From Nocardia stercoris (GTDB lineage Bacteria > Actinomycetota > Actinomycetes > Mycobacteriales > Mycobacteriaceae), in contig NZ_RFFH01000004.1 in assembly GCF_003696265.1 (NCBI RefSeq), forward strand, positions 496,001 through 560,000: DNA of 64,000 nucleotides. Reading direction: 5' to 3'. The notes beneath the pieces are model-generated. The model made no database searches and was not told the origin of the DNA. It saw only the letters and a program-made list of their open reading frames with translations. Below are positions 54,046-62,778 of the stretch, piece by piece (the first letter of the stretch is position 1; each line of letters begins with the position of its first letter). A program made the translations under genes and the position numbers.

Positions 54046-54912
54046 ATGGGAACCAGTGCAGAACTCGGTCCTACTCGCGACATCACCCTGCCCGGCGGCC
54101 GGATCCGCTACCACGAGACCGGCGACGGGGCCACGGTCGTCTTCGTGCACGGGCTGCTCGTCAATGCCGACGTCTGGCGCAAGGTCGTTCCCGCGATGGC
54201 GGCGGCCGGGTACCGCTGCCTCACGCCGGACTGGCCTCTGGGCGCGCACTCGATTCCGGTGCCCGAAGCGGACCTGACGCCCGCCGGTGTGGCCGACCTG
54301 GTCGCCGACTTCCTCGCAGAGCTCGACCTCGACGATGTCACCGTGGTCGCCAACGACACCGGCGGTGCCATCACACAGGTATTGCTGACCCGCAGGCCGC
54401 AACGGATCGGGCGCGTCGTGCTGGCCTCGGTCGACTGTTACGAGGCCTTCCTGCCGCAACCGTTCACCATGCTGTCCGCCCTGGCCCGAATTCCGGGATC
54501 GCTGCGGCCGATGACCGAGGCCCTGCGACTCCGCGCGCTGCACCGGCTGCCGATGGTGCTCGGCTGGGTCGCCAAATACCCTGTGCCGCCTCATATCACC
54601 GACTCCTACCTGCTGCCGAGCCGGCGGTCCGCCGCCATCCGCCGGGACCTGCGCCGGTTCCTGCGAGCCGCACGGCGGCGAGTGACCCTGGAGGCCGCGA
54701 CCCGCTTCGGATCCGTCGACATTCCGGTGCTGGTGGTCTGGGCGCGCGAGGAGAAGCTGTTCCCGATCCGGCTCGCGGAGCGGCTGGTTCGCGACCTGCC
54801 GCGGGCGAGTCTCGAGTTCGTCGACGACTCGTACACCTTCCTGCCCGAGGACCAGCCCGAGTTGCTCACCGCGAAGATCTTGGAGTTCACTCGCATGCAT
54901 GCCACGTCGTAG
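54046..54912 (+). CDS. Alpha/beta hydrolase with an Asp nucleophile
   Basis: The 288-residue protein has the alpha/beta-hydrolase fold: the oxyanion motif VHGLLVNADVW at about residue 34, the nucleophile elbow VANDTGGA with Asp104 instead of Ser, and late acid and base regions (VVWAREEKLFP; YTFLPEDQPELL, where no catalytic His is evident). An Asp nucleophile is typical of haloalkane dehalogenases and epoxide hydrolases. It is cytoplasmic. AGGAGGA precedes the ATG. It overlaps the TetR gene by 14 bases and both lie behind a palindromic operator. Confidence 0.87.
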   Translation: MGTSAELGPTRDITLPGGRIRYHETGDGATVVFVHGLLVNADVWRKVVPAMAAAGYRCLTPDWPLGAHSIPVPEADLTPAGVADLVADFLAELDLDDVTVVANDTGGAITQVLLTRRPQRIGRVVLASVDCYEAFLPQPFTMLSALARIPGSLRPMTEALRLRALHRLPMVLGWVAKYPVPPHITDSYLLPSRRSAAIRRDLRRFLRAARRRVTLEAATRFGSVDIPVLVVWAREEKLFPIRLAERLVRDLPRASLEFVDDSYTFLPEDQPELLTAKILEFTRMHATS

Positions 54913-55498
54913 TCAGGAGGATCGCTCGCGTACCACGCGAGCCGCGCTCGAGCAGGCCGGTCGGCGGCTGTTCGTCGAGCACGGCTTCGCTGGGACCTCG
55001 GCCGAGTCGCTGGTGGCCCAGGCCGGCGTCACCCGGGGGGCGCTGCACCACCACTACGGCGACAAGCGCGGCCTGTTCCTGGAGGTGCTCGAACAGATCG
55101 AGGCCGAGGTCACCGCCGAGATCGAGGCCGCTGTCGCCACGGTCGGTCCCGACGATGTCCTCGGCGCGATGACGGCGGGGCTGGCCGCCTTCCTGGACAT
55201 CTGCCGCCGCCCGGAGATGGTGCGCATCGTCCTCGTCGACGCCCCCACCGTCCTGGGCTGGCAGGCGTGGCGCGAACTCGAGGCCCGCCACGGCCTGGGG
55301 TTGTTGACCACACAGTTGGAGCGTGCGCGGGCTGCCGGCCTGATCGCCGACGCGCCCGTCCCCGTGCTGGCGCAGTTGCTGCTCAGCGCGATCGCCGAGG
55401 CCTCGCTGATCGTCGCGCACGCCGACGACCCGGTGGCCGCGCAGGCGCAGACCCAGCAGTCACTGTTGCAGCTGGTGGCGGGGCTGCTCAGAACCTGA
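54899..55498 (+). CDS. TetR-family regulator
   Basis: The 199-residue protein has an N-terminal helix-turn-helix (SAESLVAQAGVTRGALHHHYG, about residues 34-54) and a C-terminal ligand domain with RPEMVRIVLVDAPTVLGWQ, of the TetR_C type often found near catabolic genes. It is co-transcribed with the hydrolase and probably binds the palindrome before it. It converges on the amidase gene, six bases between stops. Confidence 0.92.
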   Translation: MPRRSQEDRSRTTRAALEQAGRRLFVEHGFAGTSAESLVAQAGVTRGALHHHYGDKRGLFLEVLEQIEAEVTAEIEAAVATVGPDDVLGAMTAGLAAFLDICRRPEMVRIVLVDAPTVLGWQAWRELEARHGLGLLTTQLERARAAGLIADAPVPVLAQLLLSAIAEASLIVAHADDPVAAQAQTQQSLLQLVAGLLRT

Positions 55499-55504
55499 TC
55501 GGAG

Positions 55505-56920
55505 CTACTGTTCCCACCACGGGAGCGGGCGCAGCCGCTCCCAGTGCAGTTCGGACTCCAGTTGCGCGGCGAGCGCGACCAGCCGCGGTTCGGTGTTCGC
55601 GGCGCCCATCAGCTGGGCGCCCACCGGCAGGCCGGTGTCGGTGAATCCGGCGGGGACGTTGATCGACGGCCAGCCCAGCACGTTCCACGCGAAGGTGTAG
55701 GGGCAGGCCGCGGTGATCAGGGCGTCGGTGGCGGCGTGGCTCAGGCCGTCCATGGCGTGCACCCGTTCCGGCGGGCGGGCAGTGGTCGGGGCCAGGATCA
55801 CGTCGAAATCCTGCAGGAAGGCGCCGATTCGCTTGTGCAGCAACGCTTCCAGGCTGCGGGCCACCGAGAGGACCGGGCCGCCGAGCAGGCTGCCGATCCG
55901 GGCATTGGCGCGGGTGCGGGGGTCGACGACGGCACCGGGCATGGCGGCCAGGGCTTTTCGCACACCGGCCAGGGAGCGGGGCAGGAAGCTGGCGCCGGTG
56001 GCCAGGCCGTAGGGCACGGGCGTCACTGTGACGGCGTGACCCAGCTCGGTCAGGACGGTGGCGATCGAGCGGACCCGCGCCTCGACCCTCGGGTCCAGTT
56101 TCGCCGGCACGGCGGTGAACGGAATGTTCAGGGCCACCGCGATGCGCAGCCTGCCCGGGTCGCGGCCGACATGGTCGGACAGGGTCACCGGCGGGGGAGT
56201 GTGCAGGTCGCCGGGGTGCGGTCCGGCCGCCACGTCCAAGAGCAGCGCGGCGTCGGCGACCGTGCGGGCCAGGGTGCCGTTGACGGTCAGGCCGTAGAAC
56301 GACTCCGGCGGCGGCCAGGTCGAGATGCGTCCGCGCTGCGGCTTGATGCCGACCAGATTGGTCCAGCTCGCCGGGATGCGCACCGAGCCGGCGCCGTCGG
56401 AACCGATTGCGGCCGGGACCAATCCGGCGGCGACGGCCGCGGCGGACCCGCCCGAGGAGCCGCCGGGGGTGTGGTCGCGGTGCCAGGGATTGCGGGTGTA
56501 GCCGAAGGCGGCGCCGTCGGTGAACGGGTACTGGCCGATCTCGCAGGTATTGGTCTTGCCGACGACGATCGCGCCGGCGGCCCGCAGCCGGCGGACCACC
56601 TCGGCATCCTCGCGTGCGGCGGGGAAGTCGCCGCCGCAACCGAAAGCCGTTGGCGCACCGGCGATATCGGTGTCGTCCTTGATCGCGACGGGCACGCCGA
56701 GCAGCGGAAGCTCGACCCCGGCCGCGAGTCGGCGATCGGCTTCGGCGGCCTCGTCCAGCGCCTGTGTGCGGCGGACGACCCGGAAGGCGTTCAGGGTGGG
56801 TTGCGCGGCCTCGATCCGGTCCAGTGCGGACGCGGTCGCGAGGGCGGAGGTGGTCGTGCCGGATCGGATCGCGCCGGCGAGTTCGGCCAGGCCCAGGTCG
56901 CGGGTCGACGCCGTGGTCAT
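55505..56920 (-). CDS. Amidase (AmiA2-like), amidase signature family
   Basis: The 471-residue protein carries the Ser-cisSer-Lys triad of the family: Lys in PVAIKDDTDI at about residue 73, the GGSSGG motif and the nucleophile region GSDGAGSVRIPAS. It hydrolyses amides or acts on related bonds; the substrate is unknown. The location between era and recO and the opposite orientation repeat Rv2363 (amiA2). GAGGGAG is well placed before the ATG at 56920; a longer frame upstream is not favoured. Confidence 0.93.
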   Translation of the reverse strand: MTTASTRDLGLAELAGAIRSGTTTSALATASALDRIEAAQPTLNAFRVVRRTQALDEAAEADRRLAAGVELPLLGVPVAIKDDTDIAGAPTAFGCGGDFPAAREDAEVVRRLRAAGAIVVGKTNTCEIGQYPFTDGAAFGYTRNPWHRDHTPGGSSGGSAAAVAAGLVPAAIGSDGAGSVRIPASWTNLVGIKPQRGRISTWPPPESFYGLTVNGTLARTVADAALLLDVAAGPHPGDLHTPPPVTLSDHVGRDPGRLRIAVALNIPFTAVPAKLDPRVEARVRSIATVLTELGHAVTVTPVPYGLATGASFLPRSLAGVRKALAAMPGAVVDPRTRANARIGSLLGGPVLSVARSLEALLHKRIGAFLQDFDVILAPTTARPPERVHAMDGLSHAATDALITAACPYTFAWNVLGWPSINVPAGFTDTGLPVGAQLMGAANTEPRLVALAAQLESELHWERLRPLPWWEQ

Positions 56921-57100
56921 TGTGATCTCCCTCTCGCGGTGCTGCTCCTCGACATTAGTTGGTCGCGTGTCCAGATTTGTTGGGTGAAACATCGGCGTTT
57001 TCAAATTGTGATGTCACCGTTCGGTGTCTTCGCAGGTCGCGCTTTCTGTTGCGGGTTCACGACGGCGACGGTTCCGCTTACGATGCGTCGGGTGAAGTGG

Positions 57101-57649
57101 ATGTCCCGGGTATTCGCGTCGAACGACATACCGCCGCAATTGCGTTCGGCTCTCACAGCCGAAGGGGTCGTGGTCTCCGCCGCGGCCGGTGGTTCGCTGG
57201 CGCGGCGCAATACGCGCGCGCCGCTGCACTACACGTCCTCGGGCTGGGAGCACATCGCGGGCGGCGTCCTGACGCTCACCCAGCGCCGGCTGTTGATCTT
57301 CGGCAACCGCCAAGCCCTGATCGACGTGCCGCTCGGCCACCCCGCCGTCGTGCTGCAACAGCAGGACGCCGATCGGTTGCTGGTCGAAGTGGACAACGGC
57401 CGGCTCGCCGGCAAACCCGGCTGGACGACCGCCCTGCTGCGCTCGGATCCGAACCAGATCCGCACCGCCGTAGCACTTTTCGCCGAGGCGGCCCGCGCCT
57501 GGCCGGTACCGCTGGACGCCGCCCGCCGCCGCGGCCCGAACGCGGTGGGCGGCCGGCCTTTCCCCTCGCAGGGGCCCGCGGGGCAGCACCCCGGGCAGCT
57601 GCCGGGGCATCAGCCCGCCGCGCGGACGTCGGGGCCGGTGGCCTACTGA
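57101..57649 (+). CDS. Conserved hypothetical protein of about 182 residues
   Basis: The protein begins MSRVFASNDIPPQLRSALTA. It has a compact region with HYTSSGWEHIAGGVLTLTQR, then RLLIFGNRQALIDVPLGHPA, that resembles a small beta-rich PH-like or GRAM-like fold. A Pro/Gly/Gln-rich tail follows (RPFPSQGPAGQHPGQLPG). No family is certain. A TACGAT box (57079-57084) ends seven bases before an in-frame GTG at 57092, so the true start may be three codons earlier. ATG 57083 is also in frame. The gene is divergent from the amidase gene. Confidence 0.6.
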   Translation: MSRVFASNDIPPQLRSALTAEGVVVSAAAGGSLARRNTRAPLHYTSSGWEHIAGGVLTLTQRRLLIFGNRQALIDVPLGHPAVVLQQQDADRLLVEVDNGRLAGKPGWTTALLRSDPNQIRTAVALFAEAARAWPVPLDAARRRGPNAVGGRPFPSQGPAGQHPGQLPGHQPAARTSGPVAY

Positions 57650-57812
57650 ACCTGAGCCCGCGCCGTTCGATGGACCCGGCGGGCCGGTATTCGATGCGCC
57701 GGGCGGCCGCGCGGACCGGCCGCGCTGAACCTGGCTCTGGGGCCCGCCGGGTGGTATCCGGAGTGTTTGCCGGGGTGCCGGGCCTGCCGCGCGCATTTCG
57801 AGAGCCCGTGCC

Positions 57813-58667
57813 CTACGAGCCCTGCGGGCCGGGGGCCGGTTCGCGGTCGCGCATGGCTTGCAGTTCGGAGCCGTCGTGGGCGCAGAAGATCGTCACGGCG
57901 TCGCTGTGATCGCGCCGAAGCTGTTGCAGGCGTTGGAGATTCGCTCGACGCTCGGCGGGCAGGGCCTGCATGACATTCTCGAAGAAACGGGTCAGCGGGG
58001 GTGTGCGGGGGCGGTCGAGGTCGACCTCGCCCGCGTTCATGTACGCGTCGCCGGCGTGCAGCAGCCAGCCGTCACCGGTCTCGATCGCCACGCCGGTGTG
58101 GCCGCGGGTGTGACCGGCCAGCGGGATCAGCAGGATAGACGGCGGAAGTCCCTCGAGGTCACGGACCGCGTCGAAACCGAACCAGCTCTCCCCGGTCTCG
58201 GAGTAGGTGCGCCAATCCGGGCCGTGCGCGAATTGTGCTGTGACATAACGTTGCTGCGCGACCAGGCCGGAGGCGTTGCGTGCCGCGTCGAGTTCGGTGG
58301 CGTGCACGTGCACCCGGGCGTTCGGGAAGTCCACCAGACCGCCCGCATGGTCGAGATCCAGGTGGGTGAGCACGATGTCGCGCACGTCGGACCGGTCGAA
58401 ACCCAGCGCCTCGATCTGGCGGCCGACGGTCTGCTCGACGTCGCGGACCGGGTTGGTCAGCACCGCGAACTGCGGGCCCAGCCACTGCGCCGGTGTGCGA
58501 GCGCCGCGCTCGCCGATGCCGGTCTCCACCAGGATCAGCCCGGTGTCGTGCTCGATCAGCAGGCAGTGGCAGACCAGTTCGGCGCGGCGCAGTAGCCCCG
58601 GACCGCCGTCGAGCAGGCCGCCGCCGACCGGGCGCATGGTGCCGCCGTTGAGATGGTGGACGCGCAT
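57813..58667 (-). CDS. MBL-fold metallohydrolase
   Basis: The 284-residue protein has the metallo-beta-lactamase motif THLDLDHAGG at about residue 101, followed by further metal ligands in IPLAGHTRGHTGV and HAGDAYMN. The start region (HCLLIEHDTGLILVETGIG) resembles AHL lactonases. The HxDxDH form differs from the usual HxHxDH. It overlaps the upstream TetR gene by one base (TGATG), so the pair is co-expressed. Substrate unknown; lactone or thioester hydrolysis is possible. Confidence 0.88.
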   Translation of the reverse strand: MRVHHLNGGTMRPVGGGLLDGGPGLLRRAELVCHCLLIEHDTGLILVETGIGERGARTPAQWLGPQFAVLTNPVRDVEQTVGRQIEALGFDRSDVRDIVLTHLDLDHAGGLVDFPNARVHVHATELDAARNASGLVAQQRYVTAQFAHGPDWRTYSETGESWFGFDAVRDLEGLPPSILLIPLAGHTRGHTGVAIETGDGWLLHAGDAYMNAGEVDLDRPRTPPLTRFFENVMQALPAERRANLQRLQQLRRDHSDAVTIFCAHDGSELQAMRDREPAPGPQGS

Positions 58668-59221
58668 CAGGGGATCTCCTTGCTCAGGGTTTCGATGAGG
58701 TAGGCGCCGACCGAGCGCAGCGGCGCGGCGTCGCGCCAGGTCTTGGCCAGCAGCAGCGCGCCCTCGATCGAGGCCAGCGCCATCGTCGAAAGCTGTTCGG
58801 CGCGAGCGGGTTCGACCTCATATGCGGTGAGATAGCCGGTGATGGCCGAACGCCAGGAACCCAGCTGGTCCGCGACGGCTCCGCGCAGCGCGTCGCTGCC
58901 GTCCAGCGCGATATTGGCCAGCGGGCAGCCGCGTTCGTAGCCGGATTGCTCGAGCACCTCGACGAGCGCGTCGATCACCGCCGGGAAGCCGCCGGTGTCC
59001 AGCAGGGTGGTGAGCATGACCCGCATCTGCTCGCCGGACTGGGACACCGCCTCGGTGGCCAGCTGTTCCTTACCGCCGGGGAAGTGGAAGTAGAACGAGC
59101 CTTTCGGTGCGCCACCCGCGCTGACCAGCTGATTGAGCCCGGTTGCGTGGTAGCCCTGGCGCTGGAACAGGTCCGCCGCCGCGTCGAGGAAGCGCTGCCG
59201 GGTCTCGGATCGGGGTGCCAT
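58667..59221 (-). CDS. TetR-family regulator, LmrA/YxaF-like
   Basis: The 184-residue protein has a helix-turn-helix with GLNQLVSAGGAPKGSFYFHF and the C-terminal motif ERGCPLANIALD, typical of the LmrA/YxaF group. It is co-transcribed with the MBL hydrolase. A GACCGGTC palindrome at 59248-59255, 27 bases before the start, is a candidate site but is short. The inducer is unknown. Confidence 0.9.
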   Translation of the reverse strand: MAPRSETRQRFLDAAADLFQRQGYHATGLNQLVSAGGAPKGSFYFHFPGGKEQLATEAVSQSGEQMRVMLTTLLDTGGFPAVIDALVEVLEQSGYERGCPLANIALDGSDALRGAVADQLGSWRSAITGYLTAYEVEPARAEQLSTMALASIEGALLLAKTWRDAAPLRSVGAYLIETLSKEIP

Positions 59222-59242
59222 GGCAGCAACGGTAGACGAACT

Positions 59243-59434
59243 ATGACGACCGGTCTAGTAATTGACTGCAACTCTTGCTGCGCCGACCATCTGCCTCCGC
59301 CGCGGACCTCCGCTTCCGGCTGCCGGATTCGGCACTGGCGTTGGCTGCTCGCCGCCGCGACGGGCACCGCTGGCTTGCTCACCGCCGCCGTGACCAGCTC
59401 CGATGCGTGCCATCCGCCGTTGCGACCGGCCTGA
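59243..59434 (+). CDS. Doubtful small Cys-containing peptide ORF
   Basis: A 63-codon frame fills most of the 316-base gap between the TetR gene and recO. It begins MTTGLVIDCNSCCADHLPPP and has a hydrophobic stretch HWRWLLAAATGTAGLLTAA late on. It has no visible ribosome site or known family. It is listed because the gap holds nothing else and the membrane-like segment is unusual for chance. The rest of the gap (59435-59537) holds no feature except the recO ribosome site. Confidence 0.2.
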   Translation: MTTGLVIDCNSCCADHLPPPRTSASGCRIRHWRWLLAAATGTAGLLTAAVTSSDACHPPLRPA

Positions 59435-59537
59435 GTGCTCAATCATCGGCTCGACCGGGCAGAAATTGCGTGTTCGAGCGCGACATTGTGCGCTGAGGCC
59501 GGTGCTTGTCGTCGGAGGGACGTGAAAGGATGGCCTC

Positions 59538-60308
59538 GTGCTTCTGTACCGGGACCAGGCGATCGTGCTGCGCCAGCACAAGCTGGGCGAGGCCGATCGC
59601 ATCGTCACGCTGCTGACCAGGCAGCACGGGCTGGTCCGGGCGGTCGCCAAGGGGGTCCGGCGCACCCGCTCGAAGTTCGGGGCGCGGCTCGAGCCCTTCG
59701 CCTACATCGACGTCCAGCTGCATCCCGGCCGCAACCTCGACATCGTCACCCAGGTCGACACGGTCGAGGCGTTCGCCGCCGACATCGTCGCCGACTATCC
59801 GCGCTACACCATCGCCTGCGCCGTGCTGGAGACCGCCGAACGCCTCGCCGGTGAGGAGCGCGCCCCTGCGCCCCGGCTGCACACGCTCACCGCCGGCGCG
59901 TTACGCGCGATCGCCCAGGGCCGCCGCCCGCCGCAGCTGATCCTCGACGCATTCCTGTTGCGCGCCATGGCATTCGCCGGTTGGGCTCCCGCGCTCACCG
60001 ACTGTGCCCGCTGCGCCACCCCCGGCCCGCACCGCGCCTTCCACGTCGCCGCCGGCGGCGCTGTCTGCGTCCACTGCCGCCCGCCGGGTTCGGCCACCCC
60101 GTCCCCGGGCGTCCTGGACCTGATGGCGGCCCTGCAAGCCGGCGACTGGACCGGCATCCACGCTGTTCCCGAGCCGATCCGCCGCCAGGCCAGCGGCCTC
60201 ACCGCCGCCCACCTGCAGTGGCACTTGGAACGCCAGCTCCGCACCCTGCCCCTGATCGAACGGTCGAGCCCGCACGGCTCGACCCAGCTCCCCGCCGAGA
60301 TCGGTTAG
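59538..60308 (+). CDS. recO: DNA repair protein RecO
   Basis: The 256-residue protein has the N-terminal OB-fold (YRDQAIVLRQHKLGEADRIVTL...GVRRTRSKFG) and a C-terminal zinc site (CARCATPGPHRAF...CVHC). RecO loads RecA on SSB-coated DNA in the RecFOR pathway. The GTG at 59538 has a good GAAAGGA upstream. The order recO-uppS is conserved with mycobacteria. The last 20 residues are a low-complexity tail. Confidence 0.95.
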   Translation: MLLYRDQAIVLRQHKLGEADRIVTLLTRQHGLVRAVAKGVRRTRSKFGARLEPFAYIDVQLHPGRNLDIVTQVDTVEAFAADIVADYPRYTIACAVLETAERLAGEERAPAPRLHTLTAGALRAIAQGRRPPQLILDAFLLRAMAFAGWAPALTDCARCATPGPHRAFHVAAGGAVCVHCRPPGSATPSPGVLDLMAALQAGDWTGIHAVPEPIRRQASGLTAAHLQWHLERQLRTLPLIERSSPHGSTQLPAEIG

Positions 60309-60491
60309 CTCACCCCCGGGTCGCGGCCGCCCCGAAATCGGCGGCAGCCCGCAGGAGTCCGGGCGCGTTCCGCGACGACGCGCTTCGAGCGCGCGACCGG
60401 CGGGCCTGGTCGACACGCCCCGGCCGTCGACCGCAGTTCCGGCAGCCGGTGCGTCGAGGTCGGCGCGGCGCGTTCGACTGCGTGCGGCAGG

Positions 60492-61292
60492 ATGGTAGCC
60501 GTGATCGGTAATCGTGCTCAGTCCGCCGCCCGCGCTGTTCGGCCGCCGTCGCCGCATCCCTCGGGTGCCACGCCGCCCGCGATCCCGGCCGAGTTCGTGC
60601 CCAAGCACGTGGCGCTGGTGATGGACGGGAACGGGCGCTGGGCGCAGGAGCGCGGGCTGCCGCGGACCGCCGGGCACGAGCGCGGTGAAGCCGTGCTGAT
60701 GGACGCCGTCGAGGGGTGTATCGAGATCGGGGTCAAGTGGCTGTCGGCGTACGCGTTCTCCACGGAGAACTGGCGGCGCAGCCCGGACGAGGTCAAGTTC
60801 CTCATGGGCTTCAACCGGGACGTGATCCGCCGGCGTCGCGACGAGATGCACGAGATGGGTGTGCGGGTGCGCTGGGCCGGACGGCGACCGCGCCTGTGGC
60901 GCAGCGTGATCAAGGAACTCGAGGTCGCGCAGGAACTCACGCAGGACAACACCGTGATGACGCTGACCATGTGCGTCAACTACGGCGGCCGGGCCGAGAT
61001 CGCCGACGCCGCACGGGAAATCGCGCGTCTGGCGGCGGCCGGCAAACTCGACCCGGAGAAGATCACCGAGTCCACCTTCGCCCAGTTCCTCGACGAGCCG
61101 GATATGCCGGACGTGGACCTGTTCCTGCGCCCGTCCGGCGAGCTGCGCAGTTCGAACTTCCTGATCTGGCAGTCCGCATACGCTGAATTCGTCTATCAGG
61201 CAACGCTTTTCCCGGACTTCGACCGGCGCGACCTGTGGGCCGCCTGCCTCGAGTACGCCAAGCGTGACCGCCGCTTCGGCGGCGTGAAATGA
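60492..61292 (+). CDS. uppS: Isoprenyl (cis-prenyl) diphosphate synthase
   Basis: The 266-residue cis-prenyltransferase has the catalytic motif VMDGNGRWA at about residue 43, [12 protein letters not shown] and the late motif [19 protein letters not shown]. It makes the polyprenyl phosphate carrier used for cell-wall polymers; the M. tuberculosis orthologue Rv2361c makes decaprenyl diphosphate. A CAGGAT box (60488-60493) ends seven bases before an in-frame GTG at 60501, so a leaderless start there is as likely as the ATG at 60492. The stop overlaps the next gene (ATGA). Confidence 0.95.
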   Translation: MVAVIGNRAQSAARAVRPPSPHPSGATPPAIPAEFVPKHVALVMDGNGRWAQERGLPRTAGHERGEAVLMDAVEGCIEIGVKWLSAYAFSTENWRRSPDEVKFLMGFNRDVIRRRRDEMHEMGVRVRWAGRRPRLWRSVIKELEVAQELTQDNTVMTLTMCVNYGGRAEIADAAREIARLAAAGKLDPEKITESTFAQFLDEPDMPDVDLFLRPSGELRSSNFLIWQSAYAEFVYQATLFPDFDRRDLWAACLEYAKRDRRFGGVK

Positions 61293-61777
61293 GCGACGCC
61301 GTGCCCACGGATCCCGAGTCCGAGACCGCCGTGAGCGAAAGCGGTTCCGCGCCGGCGGAAGACAGCGCCGCGGACGAGGCCCGCGCCGGCGCGGTGCTGC
61401 AGGCCCGCGTGGCCGACTGCCTGGCCCGCTACGGCATCCCGGTCCGGACCGAGGACGAGGCGCTGGGCTTCGAATACGACGGCACGCTGTGCTCGCTGCG
61501 TGCGGTGACCCTGGTCCCGGGCCTGGACGTCCTCACCTTCACCGGGGTGCTGGCCTGGGACCGTCCCCTGAAACCACAGCTGCACAAGAAGGTCGCCGAC
61601 CGCAACGCCGGACTGCAGTTCGGCACGATCACCGTCATCGCTCGCGCCAAGCAGCTGGCCGACATCGTGCTGCGCTACACCTTCCCGGCCGGTGGTCTCG
61701 ACGACGAGGCACTCACCACGATGCTGCTGCTGGTGCTCTCCGGCGCCGGTCAAGCCCGCAAGGGCCTGATCCCGTAG
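61289..61777 (+). CDS. YbjN-like conserved protein
   Basis: The 162-residue protein has an acidic disordered start (about 35 residues) and a domain with [20 protein letters not shown], then [17 protein letters not shown], and a C-terminal helix ([18 protein letters not shown]). This looks like the YbjN/type III chaperone-like fold. It is co-translated with uppS and corresponds in place to Rv2360c. Function unknown. It converges on zur with three bases between stops. Confidence 0.75.
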   Translation: MSDAVPTDPESETAVSESGSAPAEDSAADEARAGAVLQARVADCLARYGIPVRTEDEALGFEYDGTLCSLRAVTLVPGLDVLTFTGVLAWDRPLKPQLHKKVADRNAGLQFGTITVIARAKQLADIVLRYTFPAGGLDDEALTTMLLLVLSGAGQARKGLIP

Positions 61778-61780
61778 CGG

Positions 61781-62197
61781 TCAGCGGCGCGCGGGGCAGG
61801 ACGCGCAGGTGCCGAACACTTCCAGGGTGTGGCTGATGTCGGTGAACCCGTTCTCGGCGGCGACCGATTCGGCCCACGCCTCGACGGTCGGGCCCTCGAC
61901 CTCGACCGTGCGCCCACAGTGCCGGCAGACCAGGTGATGGTGGTGGCCGGTCGAACACTGGCGGTACACCGATTCGCCGGTGTCGGTGCGCAGGACGTCC
62001 ACCAGGCCGGCGTCGGCCAGTGACTGGAGGGTGCGGTAGACGGTGGTCAGGCCGATGCCCTCGCCGCGCCGGCGCAGTTCGTCGTGCAGATCCTGCGCCG
62101 AACGGAACTCGTCGATGTCCCCCAGCAGTGCGGTGATCGCGCTGCGTTGACGAGTACTGCGAACCCCGACGGTCTTCTCCGTTGTGCGCTCCGGCAC
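61781..62197 (-). CDS. zur: Zinc uptake regulator (Fur family)
   Basis: The 138-residue protein has the Fur winged helix (TTVYRTLQSLADAGLVDVL) and metal sites HHHHLVCRHCG and CASCPARR, giving two CxxC pairs for the structural zinc. Zur represses zinc import genes when zinc is plentiful. GTG 62197 lies six bases after AGGAAGG; GTGs at 62203 and 62224 are also in frame. It follows smtB, as Rv2359 follows Rv2358. Confidence 0.93.
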   Translation of the reverse strand: MPERTTEKTVGVRSTRQRSAITALLGDIDEFRSAQDLHDELRRRGEGIGLTTVYRTLQSLADAGLVDVLRTDTGESVYRQCSTGHHHHLVCRHCGRTVEVEGPTVEAWAESVAAENGFTDISHTLEVFGTCASCPARR

Positions 62198-62216
62198 GGT
62201 CACCCTTCCTGCCCGG

Positions 62217-62609
62217 TCATTCACCGGCGTGTGCGACGGCGTCGACCACGATACGCGCCAGATGGTCGTCCACCAGCTCGTAGATCACCTCGCGTCCGGT
62301 GCGAACCCCGCGGACCACGCCCGCGGACTTGAGGATCCGCAAATGCTGGCTCACCAGCGGCTGGGTCACGCCCAGCGTGTCGACGAGCTCGTGCACGCAG
62401 CGCGGTGACTCCTGCAACTGCAGCACGATCGCGATCCGGACCGGCGCGGCCAGTGCCCGCAGCAGCTCACCGGCGGACTCCAGCACGGTCCGGGTGGGGA
62501 CGGCCGGTGCGGCCGGCGCCCGGTAGGGGTACGGGTCGTGCGGGATCGCGGTGGGTGCCTCGAAGGCGGTGCGGCTGCGCGCCCGGGGCGCACCACTGTC
62601 GGCGGTCAT
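62217..62609 (-). CDS. smtB: ArsR/SmtB-family metal-responsive repressor
   Basis: The 130-residue protein has an extended N-terminus, a winged helix ([25 protein letters not shown] begins the DNA-reading helices, near residues 68-92) and late metal-ligand residues [17 protein letters not shown] (D-x-H and H). This is the SmtB-type alpha5 zinc site. Zinc release from DNA allows transcription of smtB-zur. The ATG at 62609 is chosen because a promoter lies directly upstream. It ends eight bases inside the longest zur frame. Confidence 0.92.
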   Translation of the reverse strand: MTADSGAPRARSRTAFEAPTAIPHDPYPYRAPAAPAVPTRTVLESAGELLRALAAPVRIAIVLQLQESPRCVHELVDTLGVTQPLVSQHLRILKSAGVVRGVRTGREVIYELVDDHLARIVVDAVAHAGE

Positions 62610-62639
62610 GAACCAACTCCTAATTGGAAACCGATGCCA

Positions 62640-62668
62640 ATTGTGGTATGCACAGGTGCGCATGTCAA
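62640..62668 (-). promoter_or_regulatory. Promoter of the smtB-zur operon
   Basis: On the minus strand TTGACA (62668-62663) and CACAAT (62645-62640) are separated by exactly 17 bases. The spacer holds GCAC-CT-GTGC, a short inverted repeat that may be the SmtB site. It is the clearest -35/-10 pair in the window. Confidence 0.6.
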
Positions 62669-62778
62669 CCGTGGCGCGCGTGTGTCGCGCCGCGCGCGGA
62701 TACTGCTTCGACCCGTGCCGCCCGGCCTCGATAGGCTGGACGGAACAGCCGATCCACAGCCAGAGGAGAACGTCAGCC

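Noticed and set aside
62670..62778. T-box riboswitch before glyS
   Set aside because: The leader is too short and shows no T-box sequence; the gene has an ordinary GAGGAGA ribosome site.
62600..62778. Zur box near smtB-zur
   Set aside because: No AT-rich TGATAATGATTATCA-like palindrome is visible; control by SmtB is more likely here.
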